From positions 21,674,001 to 21,738,000 of the forward strand of contig CM059583.1 in assembly GCA_030407085.1 (NCBI GenBank): a stretch of 64,000 nt of DNA, written 5' to 3'. The first letter of the stretch is position 1. Each line of letters opens with the position of its first letter. Shown here piece by piece: positions 55,358 to 64,000 of this stretch. The notes below the pieces were generated by a model. The model did no database searches. It had not been told where the DNA came from and was given only the letters and a program-made list of their open reading frames with translations. The DNA is from Trichopria drosophilae. Its lineage: Eukaryota > Arthropoda > Insecta > Hymenoptera > Diapriidae. The translations under genes were made by a program, and so were the position numbers.

Positions 55358-55556
55358 GGGTGCGGGTCGAAAAACCGACAAATCAAAATGCCGACAGGTC
55401 AAAAAATCGACAATCGAAAAGCCGACAGTAAAAAAATGACTTCCTCCTGACGATGTGTCTATTTTTTTATGTGTCGGCTTTTTCACCCTCGGCTTTTGGA
55501 TTGTCGGTTTTCCGACCTGTCGGCTTTTTGATTTGTCGGTTTTTCGACCCGCACCC
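55358..55556. mobile_element. 199-bp MITE built of CCGACA/TCGAAAA units
   Basis: Inverted arms GGGTGCGGGTCGAAAAACCG and its complement extend about 60 bp each. The arms are made of units of about 15-16 bp, each ending CCGACA or TCGACA (AAATCAAAATGCCGACA, GGTCAAAAAATCGACA, ATCGAAAAGCCGACA), so there is a tandem repeat within the inverted repeat. GCGAAGTAG at 55,349-55,357 and GTGAAGTAG at 55,557-55,565 look like a 9-bp target duplication with one change; an 8-bp hAT-type reading is also possible. Confidence 0.75.
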
Positions 55557-55569
55557 GTGAAGTAGATGA

Positions 55570-57650
55570 CGACCGACTCATTCCTGCACTTAGCTATTAC
55601 TAATAAACTATCATTTAAGTAATGATTGTATGGCATTCACTAACAGTTGACTAAAATATTCTAGGCTATTTCAAAATCATTGCGTGATTTAGTAGGTATT
55701 CAAATCAACTGGCTAGTTTTTAGTTTGTCAAGTCTACTAGGGTAGTAAAACACTTTATTCTATAAGAGCCGCAACTACTTGTAAATAGCGGAATGTAAGA
55801 AAATAACTCCGGCAAAAAGATTATTAATAGAATTGAATTTACTTTATTTTTAGTATTGGTGATATAATTTTAATTTATGTCGAATATAATTTTGCATATG
55901 AAACAAATGAGATTCTTTTAAATATTTTATTTCAATCAACTGACGATTTAATAATACTAAATATTAATAACTGGTTTGCAAATATTCCGTATTAAATTTA
56001 TTCTTTGATTTCGGAAGACATAGTTATTATTGAAATTTTTATATTAGATTTTGATTTGATTTGAAACCTTTTATTATTGTCCTCAACATAAATGTCCGTC
56101 GATAATTTGATGTATAGATATTAGCATTGTTTTTCCTATTTTATGTCTTGCAATGATGGTCAAGCTGGAAAGAGTTTGGAAGTTGTAAAACTCTGAATGG
56201 AAATGTTAGAATAGAAAGAGTTTTGTGAATTTCCGTAATATTTTATGCTTGGACTGGAGTTCGTTGGACTCCATAGTCTGATGCTCCGAAAGCTGAACCC
56301 CGTGACTTACGATTACAATACCAACTCAACGCCTATGGAGTTTTAAGTTTTCGAAATTCTTTTCCGTGTATTCTTTTGGGTGGAACAATAGTTTCCAATA
56401 TTCCTAGGGTTATATACATACTTTCCCATTTTCTTATGTCAGGGGCATGAATATCTTCGTCACATTCATTTATATGCCATGTCAGTTTAGTGTCATGTCT
56501 CATTCCTTTTTGCTGTGAATAAAGTCGGGACCATTAGTCATTCGAGATGCCTATAATTTCACTCACAGTGTTGGCATTGGCAAATTTTTCTTATAATCTT
56601 TTTTGGCCAGTAATTAATTACCTAAATATCAAAAGTAGCGCCTGGGAGTCTCCTACTCCTCTTACTGGCGCTTTGCCGCTCCTACTCTCGCTCTTCCTGC
56701 TTTAAATGTGAATGTCGGTAGCTGTAAATTCGGGAATATAATAAGGAGTAATCAAAAGATTCTAACAAAATCAAGTGATTGCCAATTTTTATCCTCTATA
56801 ATATTATACGAAATTGCACAGCTCTTCGTGGGTACTGGTAGCCCCGTGACCTTGTCTAAGGGAATCGGTTTACTCGAAGGTAACTCCAGACCTATCATCA
56901 AGTCAAATGAAAGCAAAAGAAAATCTTCTCCATTGCCATTTCTGTTTATTTTCATAGGCTTTTAAAGCGTGTTTCAAGACTTTGATTTGTTACTGTTGGC
57001 TATAATTTAAAACCAGCACGTTCTTGGGATACTTCCTTCCTCGGAACACGCTTCCCCTTGTTGATATTGAGTCTACTTCAGGAGTTTCACTTCTCTACAA
57101 TATATTTGTCTTCTAAGGCACATGACTGTTAAGTATTTCAGTTGCTATCCTCGTTGTCTGTATGTATATCCCCTAGGTCATCAATTCCTGTTGTTGTAAT
57201 TATTTTCTATTTAGTTATTAGGCTCATGAATATTGATGCGTCGATATGTCGTATATATTGTCATGCATAAAAATAAGATTATTGTCAATGCTCTCGCTAT
57301 GGAATAGAATGCCCACTAACTGCTGATGGTGTCTATTACGGTTGAGCGTTTGTTGAGATTTGTTTCTTTGTTTACATTTTCCGATGTGGGATGATGAGAT
57401 TTTTACCTATTGAATCGAAATAGGCTAGTAAAAGTATGCAATGAATAACGTCTAGTTGTCTTTTCAGTGGAAGATTTGTCCTTGCTTGTATTTCGTAGTG
57501 TATCCAGTGCTATTTTTACATCTAATGGTATTGCATTGTGTGACTAATGTTAAGTTTCTTCCTCTCAGTTTTCAAGTACGTATTTCCATTTCCGGATAAG
57601 CACTGGATATTTCGTAGCAAGCGGATACCTTTTAATTTCAACGAGTTTCT
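55570..57650. other. Spacer with no supported gene
   Basis: AT-rich to about 56,250, then mixed composition. The overlapping open frames at 56,708-56,965 (both strands) have coherent-looking translations but no motif that I recognise; they may belong to an old retroelement. Confidence 0.35.
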
Positions 57651-57659
57651 TTAATTCAT

Positions 57660-60300
57660 AACCCTCTTTTTCTTTCATTCTTGGTTCGGTTTTCATATCG
57701 TTTCACAGGTCCATGTATTTAGGTCGAACATTCAGAATGTGCTCAGGAGTATCTCTCCCTCCTCACGTGCATGGCCTAACTTTCTTTAATTGTATTTGAG
57801 GCGGTTTTAAATCTATATTTGCTCGATAGGTTTGGTAATTATGCAGTATAGTTACCGATTTCAATGGCAGAACAAAGTCTATCCTATGGAAGGACTTATT
57901 TGATTACTCGACCCTTCAGTATTGTATCCCATCTATCCTGCCAGTTCTTGATCAAACTATTCCTTATCCATATTCGGATTTTGTTTCTGCCTTGCCTGAT
58001 TTTACCAATGTAAGCCTCTACCTATAGTTTCCCCACTATATGTATATCTTTCAAGAAAAAGCTTTCATTTTGCTTGAGACATCTATCAATTATTGATCTT
58101 AATAATCATTATCATGTAATCATCAATATCATTACTTCCCATAACTTGTTAACCAAGTATTTTTCTTCAGTATCAGGGTGAGAAGGCTGTTGTCAAAGTA
58201 CCATGCGGTATTCCGATATCGGAATTGGCGCCATTGTTAAACGGATTCCGGTGCTAAGGCAGGGAGAACTGAATCATGACCATTGACTACCGATTTCGAT
58301 CGGTTGCTAGTGCTACCAGCAAACCAGCTACTCATATATTCCCTCATTTTGTCTATATGAAACATCTTTGAAATCGAGTTATATTTTGATATACGAAAAT
58401 ATTATATAGGTTTAATAAATTGTTTCTTTTTAATACAGAATTACATTCTTCTAAAATTTATACAGAGGTCGACGAGAGCTAGAGAGAAGCTACAATATGA
58501 ATCATATTTGTCCAGTTTCCCCGTCAGCATTCTGGGGATTCTAAAAATAATATTTCGTGGTAAAATCTTACTTAATCAGCCTGCAGAATGTGAGCTTTAT
58601 GCGGGTGCAACTGTTAAAAATAGAATCTCTGTGTAATTTTCATTTTATATTTTGAAAAGAAGTATATTCGAATAATTTTTCAAGGTTTGCAAGCCGACGA
58701 AGTAAACCTAGGAGCTGCAATTCAGCTAGTTGACGTAGCACTGGCATATCTATAGACAAAGGATATTTAATATGGCTTCCACATTTTCATCTTTAAGATT
58801 AAAGCATGTTGTTCTGCATGCATGATGCAATTCATTTCATAATATGCAATCCTCTAAACGCCAGAACAAGATAAAAACTTTTCTTCTTATTGTACCTTAA
58901 GTTTTTGTTTAATATCACCCTTCCACATCAAAAGTGCACGTTATTGCCATATGTGCACTATATCTAGGGCATTGGCCGGATAACTGGGTTTCTGAAGAAT
59001 TTTGCTGATGTGGCCACTAATAGCCCTTTTAAGTGGCTAAGATAGCCTTTGCTCTTTCCTAGTTTTCTCCGTCCAAGGTTCATCTGGATGAAAAAGTGCA
59101 TGCACTCAATGTGATGCTTTCTTTGGGATGCTTCAGACTCGGTTCTGTTTTTGCAACTCCAGCAATTCTTTCAATCTTTTGTCAGGCATGATGGATCATT
59201 TGTGCCTTCTTCCCGTCTCTATTAAGTTAGTGTCGTGTAACTTTGACATTATTTTTTTAACCTGGAAAGTGTTTGTTTGACTTTTATGCAATAAAATGTA
59301 CCAATTTCTATATTTATAATTCATTTGCAGCGATGTTTATGATCGTTACATATATTCTTTGTTGGATTGTTCGTTTATAACAACAATAACAACTGAAACT
59401 TGCCTCGCAAGTCTGAGATCTCCTGGATTCGCATTATTTACTCACTGTACGGATCTCTATGTCTCTATATTGGACCCAAGATTCGAGAACTTGGACCACA
59501 TCACTGCAACACAAAGTATATCCAATGGTGTGTCCGAAATTCGCACTTAAGCAAGATGGGTCTAAAGCATTATTATTTATAACGTTTTGGAAGGTTCCAC
59601 CGTATCCCAATTCGTTCTTATCAAGGAGTCCGTTTTTTTTCAACAACTTCTCAGCCCACACCGATCCCAATTCATTTGAAAGACTAAAGACGGTTTTGAT
59701 TCCGTAATGTTACTCGTTCATGCGTGCCTCAAGAGACTTTTGCCATTTTAGACGACCTCAAATTTTCCACGGTTCGTTTGCCATTTGCTTTCAATATAAA
59801 AGCTTTCGAATTACATTTATAACCTTTGATTACGTTCATTTATCTGTGGGAGGAAATATCGGAATCCAGCAGTTGAGATTGAGTTTTTTTGCTTTGGTAT
59901 CAGGAAACATATTTTATTTGCGTTTATAACTGTGAATGGATCCGCAGTTTTGTGAGGATTTTGAATCTCGTCTATCCCATTGCTGACATAGAGTATTCCC
60001 AGGGCTGATACGATTGCAATTGTAATTTGCTTAGACAAAACATTGTTTCAATTATTGGTTTGGTGAGGATGGATTTTGCTATCTGCTTCTATTACTGAGA
60101 TCGTTGCTCTGGCTCTTCAAATACTTCTTTCTGCTTTAGGAGAAGGATCTCTACAGTAAACCTGAAGAAGTGCAGAAAACCTTTGCACTAACGCATAGGA
60201 ATGGATTTTACGTAGTTACCAAAGTCGACCTTATTATCTGATGCAAGAAACTTAGTCGACAAACATATTGTGTGTCCAATATTGTGTAGTGGCTTAATGT
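57660..60300 (-). pseudogene. Decayed antisense R1-like non-LTR retrotransposon remnant
   Basis: On the minus strand near 57,915-58,010 a stretch reads SLIKNWQDRWDTILKGR, the WQ-x-RWD-x(3-4)-KGR signature found just before the C-terminal part of R1-clade pol proteins. About 140 bases further along, near 57,731-57,772, the strand reads GGRDTPEHIL, the histidine end of the C-terminal CCHC zinc motif in the same proteins. Stops interrupt both. The spacing and order agree with R1-clade elements. The expected reverse transcriptase should lie at higher coordinates, 58.1-60.3 kb, but I could not trace a YADD-type motif there, so the right boundary is an estimate and the copy is badly mutated. Confidence 0.55.
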
Positions 60301-62090
60301 AATTTCAGTGCCTAATCGCCCTTATGCAACTGGTGAAAATAACAAACAATTCGTAGACTTTTTTATTTATTATGTACCTAAGCTAGAATCGGCATCGTTC
60401 AGTGTAGATAATGAGAACTGGCGTTTGCGTTCCGAGTTCCGCCAGTTCCGAGTTCATTTATCTTTCCATGTGCATATTACGCTGCATTTCTTCAAGCATC
60501 ATTTAGTGTCGCATACTATTTTTGTTCTTTCTTATATTTACTCAGGAAGCGCGCACGTAATTGATCTTAATTTAAGTTATATTGTTAATATGTTTTTTCT
60601 TGGCCTCCGAAAAGTCGTCGCCGATACATACGAGTTAAAAATAAATAAAATTATTGCAAATTAAAAAGTGGACAATTATATTTACTATACCTGCATATAA
60701 AAATTCATTAATTAATATTCTTTATTAGAATTAACGATTTATTTTGAGTACATTTTTGTTATAAACATTACTAATTAAAGCTATTAAAAATGCTAAATTA
60801 TTCAAGTATTCAATCCGTTGGTAATTTAAAAAATAATAATTTTATTGAACCAATCCCTGACAAACTGTATAAAAAGTTAAATTGTTAACCATGGATAATT
60901 TAAATTTCGAATAAAAAGTCCGACCCTACTTGAAACTCGAAACTTGTGGCAGGAGCAGTGTGACGAAAGCTATGTGTGAAAATTGATATTAAATTCGCGT
61001 GGTTTTAGGGCGAGTCGGGACCAGTTTTGTGTGAATTGAAATAATTAATTCCCAATGCACCGGATGGGTCCAAGCTGCTCTTTTTCGAATTTGCGCGAAG
61101 CGAATAGTGGCATGTTGGGAAAAATGTATTTTGATATAGACAAAGCTCCACGTGCGTGACATGTGCGAAGAGGGTGATAAGTCATGCTGTGATAATTTGT
61201 GACTTTTACACGTACAAGGACCAGTCACTTTAAATGTTTATATAAAATTGTACATATACTAATTAATATTAATTCTATTTTAGAAACTTTTACGTAACTA
61301 TATAACTTTAGTTCGTTGTCTAATATTTTATGTTATACTTATTAGTACATATGTATGGAAACTACTTGAAAATAATTTTGGGAACTTTACCTTGTCGATT
61401 TAGGAAATGATGCTAGACAAAAATAATTTCAAAATTAATTTCTAATAAACAATTAATGGTACTTTATAATACTCTTTATCACATCTCTAAGAAAAGTTCA
61501 CATTTTGTTTCGTCGAAGTAGATAAGAAACTATTTTGATCAAATTTTATAATTACATACAGAACAAGAATATATTCAATTCTTAATTAAATAATAATATA
61601 AAAAGAGGAAGTGCGACAAAAATCATTGTACGCTGTATACCATTAGCAGAATGTATGATCTACTTTCGAAGAATGATTACCGTTGTTCTATAAGATATTT
61701 TTGGGGGCAGTAATTTCCAATTACGGCTTAAGATACGTGCGCCTATAACGAAAAAAACGTTTAAATGAAAATTTAGTATCTTCTGTGTAAGGAAATAAAA
61801 ATTTCAATATTTATACAATTTCCATAAATAATAAAAAAAAAGATTTTAACCTAAAAATGAATGGACTTTATTTATTTATTAGGACGAAGAGCGTAGTAAT
61901 GATGTTATTATTGATAATTTCAGTTAACCGTAAGGTATTTCGACATTTGTAGGATATCTTGTACACTTTAAATATAATTCGTTTCGATAACATGTTTCGT
62001 TTTTTTTATTTTTGGCAGTTTAAGTTGCAAAATATTAGTTTGGAATATTCAACCTTCTCAAAAAGGAGCATGTTGTACAAGGATAGATGA
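60300..62090. other. AT-rich spacer, no supported gene
   Basis: One 118-codon open frame (60,308-60,664) has an acceptor-like TAATTTCAG just before it but no recognisable motif and a hydrophobic, AT-driven composition. 60,950-61,220 is mildly GC-richer. Nothing else is seen. Confidence 0.4.
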
Positions 62091-62345
62091 CACATGTATT
62101 TTACTGAAATATCTCTTATTATATATCGTAACAAAAACGTGAGAATTACGTCTTGTCATATAAGTCAGAGTCGATTATGGTACGATTTTTGCTCCAGAAT
62201 CCAAATATGCGGGGAGGGCTGCATTCGGGTTTTTGCGGTTGATGACGATCCGATTAGGATTGATCAACAACTGGAGAATAAGGCAGCGCAAGACATCGCG
62301 CGATGCTTCCGGTGACTTGGTTTCGGTCGTATTGGCAGAAACTGT

Positions 62346-62825
62346 ATGGGGTCGGATAGTACCTGGTGCTTCAAGTGTGGGAAGGTGGGCTACAGAGCCG
62401 CTACCTGCACTGTCGCCTCTCTTTGTTTTCTCTGCCCCGCCAACAAGAATCACATCTCGGGTACAGACGTTCCGCGACGTCCTTGCTGCCAAGCACTGAC
62501 GCTTATTGTCCAATGTAACAACAATATGAGGAGAGTCGCTCATGACATGCTGACCCAGATCTATGCCGAAGAGTACATTGATGTGGCCATAATCAGTGAG
62601 CAATACCGCCGCAGGGATAAGGCTCAAGGTGGTATGAGGACTCACTGGGTACAGCAATCTGGATTCCGAACCTTCGAAAATGTCGCGGGCCATGGATCTG
62701 AAGATGTTTTCGTCTGGGTGAGGAGTGGCGGCGAGAATTATGTCAACTGTTACTTTACCCCAAACGAAACCATAGTCTCCTTTCACACCAAACTCAATGG
62801 GTTGGAGGACGATCTGAAATTATAA
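62346..62825 (+). pseudogene. R1 element: zinc knuckles and 5' endonuclease open segment
   Basis: Uninterrupted frame of 159 codons in the same phase as the upstream piece ending at 62,315. It holds two zinc knuckles and the first half of the endonuclease. In intact elements gag and pol usually occupy separate frames; here the gag knuckles and endonuclease are fused in one frame, consistent with an indel. Confidence 0.8.
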
Positions 62826-63009
62826 TCATGGGAAGGCCGGTCGTCAGTGGCAGGGGCTTCAATGCGAAAGCACTCGAATCGGGGGTCGGAGAGCCCGGAT
62901 TCAAGGGGAAACCGGGTTCTGGACTCGGCTTAGTGATAATTAACACCGGTCGGAACTCATCTTTAGGAGACTACGGTATAGGGAGACTATCATTGATGCC
63001 TCCCTGTCC

Positions 63010-63672
63010 TTGGAAGGTCTGTCTCGGTACGTACATGACTGGCGAGTGATTGAGTACATCACCTTCCGCGTTCCTGATGTAACTGACCCAGTCATACTTA
63101 ACGATACGAATCGCCCCCCCCCCCCGCCCCTCTTGTGGAACATGAACAAGATAAATCGAGTGAAGCTTTCCCTTGCCATCGAACGCGGTCGACCGGCTTT
63201 GGAACGGATTCCAGATCAGAAAACCGCTTCGCAAAAGGCCGAGGCCATCATATATATGTATATCACGAAACGCCTCATCCATCGTGCCTGTAATGAGGCG
63301 GTGTCGAAGAAGATACCCATAGTCAAAGACTCTGCTTACTGGTGGACGAGCGATATCGCCGAGCTTCGGCGCGAATGCAAGAAGCTTCGCCGACGAGAGC
63401 TGCGAGCTAGCAGAAATGAAGGCGGGGGTGCCCTCGAGCAGGTGAACTATATCAGAGCCAAGAGTGAGCTCCTACGGGCCATCAGGTCCAGTCAGCGTCA
63501 ATGTTGGGAAAAGTTGGGTAATCTAGATAATGATCCTTGGGGATTGGAGCATAAGATCGTGCCTCGCAATCTTGGCGTGTACTCAATGAGTGCGGACCAA
63601 CACGGTCGACCACATTGGGGATACATTCCCTTCACATCCTTTTTACAGGAGAGGAACTGGAAAGAGCGGTAG
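63010..63672 (+). pseudogene. R1 element: endonuclease end and pre-RT linker
   Basis: 220-codon frame from EGLSRYVHDWR to just before the reverse transcriptase, where a frameshift occurs. It includes YWWTSDIAELRREC and the R1-typical CWEKLGNLDNDPWGLEHKIV. A run of 12 C residues at 63,113-63,124 creates a Pro stretch (RPPPPPL) not expected in the family, suggesting slippage. Confidence 0.85.
63113..63124 (+). repeat. Poly-C run (12)
   Basis: Homopolymer inside the dead R1 element; a likely indel or assembly-error point. Confidence 0.7.
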
Positions 63673-64000
63673 GTGTGATGAAAAACAAAAGGGCACCGGG
63701 TTCGGATAGGCTCCCAACGGACGTGCTGAATGCAGTTGCTGAGGGGTACTCGGAGCTCTTGCTTAACATGTACAACGCGTACTAGAAAGCTGGTACCTTT
63801 CCTCCCCGCTGGAAGACAGGCCTTTTGACATGTTCAATACTGCTGGAAAGCTCTTCGAGATCCTACTGCGACCTCGCCAACAGATTTCTGCATTTAATTT
63901 GAGTGGCGGGTTCAGGCCACTTCCGAAACCAATCCGAGGACTGGGCTGGGAAGTTGTAAGGGCTTACTAAACCCCGTCATTCTCGCGAAGCAAGCTTGCC

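Larger units (their letters stand above)
62160..64000 (+). pseudogene. R1-clade non-LTR retrotransposon, 5'-degenerate, runs off the window
   Basis: Order fits gag C-terminus then pol. Three CCHC zinc knuckles lie at about 62,303-62,440: the first has its second Cys replaced by a TGA stop at 62,313, the second is CFKCGKVGYRAATC, and the third begins CFLC. The APE-type endonuclease follows, with DVAIISEQYR and later FVWVRSGGENYVNCYFTPN, then a stop at 62,823. It resumes in a shifted frame with GFNAKALE (the conserved GDFNAK has lost its Asp), then EGLSRYVHDWRVIEYITFRV, where the SDH motif is deleted. The linker YWWTSDIAELRRECKKLRRR and DPWGLEHKIV follow. Reverse transcriptase begins near 63,650 with KRAPGSDRLPTDVL, has a TAG at 63,783 and a deletion before NTAGKLFEILLRPR. 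Non-functional copy. Confidence 0.9.

Noticed and set aside
56708..56965. Overlapping coherent open frames on both strands (85 and 67 codons)
   Set aside because: Neither translation contains a motif I can name, no splice context is clear, and the mirrored openness on both strands is typical of a shadow pair.
60308..60664. 118-codon open frame preceded by TAATTTCAG
   Set aside because: No recognisable motif, Phe/His/Leu-rich composition typical of AT-rich noise, no matching donor or partner exon found.
62175..62786. 203-codon minus-strand open frame, the second longest frame in the window
   Set aside because: It is a shadow of the plus-strand R1 zinc-knuckle and endonuclease sequence and has no motif of its own.
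1..64000. CRISPR array, bacterial operon, phage or polydnavirus segment
   Set aside because: No regularly spaced repeats with unique spacers, no bacterial-type gene packing or ribosome-binding sites, no capsid or virulence gene. Spliced genes and eukaryotic transposons explain the window.

Overview
This is a roughly 70% AT-rich nuclear segment from a eukaryote, most likely an insect. The reasons are: a multi-exon gene with GT-AG introns up to 18 kb long, an insect-like CLN3 protein, R1-clade non-LTR retrotransposons, and many TTAA-, TA-, 8-bp- and 9-bp-flanked DNA-transposon derivatives. There are no operons, no CRISPR array and no rRNA, and I found no convincing tRNA. A hymenopteran is possible, but the sequence does not prove it. 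Layout: (1) 1-4,100 is intergenic and holds two TTAA-flanked fold-back elements, one of them a near-perfect 1.39-kb palindrome. (2) About 4,100-39,000 on the + strand is one complete gene, CLN3/battenin. It has a probable promoter and 5'UTR exon near 4.1-4.4 kb, seven coding exons (6,404-37,872) that join in frame into a 412-residue lysosomal membrane protein, and a 3'UTR with a poly(A) signal near 38,988. Its introns (18.2, 6.4, 2.7, 0.1, 2.1 and 0.7 kb) carry small MITEs and two larger TTAA fold-backs. (3) 39-41 kb holds a candidate small gene for a 71-residue, very basic protein, with a 5'UTR intron and a poly(A) signal. (4) 41,661-48,648 is a nest of inverted repeats: a 7-kb unit with TA-flanked ends encloses other inverted-repeat layers, including a 1.2-kb Tc1/mariner-type fold-back and a 1.2-kb fold-back with a perfect 9-bp target duplication. 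(5) 49-52.5 kb is AT-rich spacer with an 80-bp hAT-type MITE, a GAT-rich microsatellite and a CTCF-like motif. (6) 53,113-55,019 on the - strand is the 3' end of another protein gene: three exons whose phases match and which encode 187 residues of a Ser-rich, acidic/basic tail. I do not recognise it with certainty; it could be the cytoplasmic tail of a neuronal surface protein. (7) 55.3-64 kb holds a 199-bp MITE built of CCGACA units, an antisense dead R1-like remnant, and at the right edge a sense R1-clade element with zinc knuckles, endonuclease and the start of reverse transcriptase, broken by stops, frameshifts and loss of catalytic residues. The host genes do not obviously work together. 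The dominant theme is non-autonomous DNA elements that fold back on themselves, several of them close to or inside CLN3.
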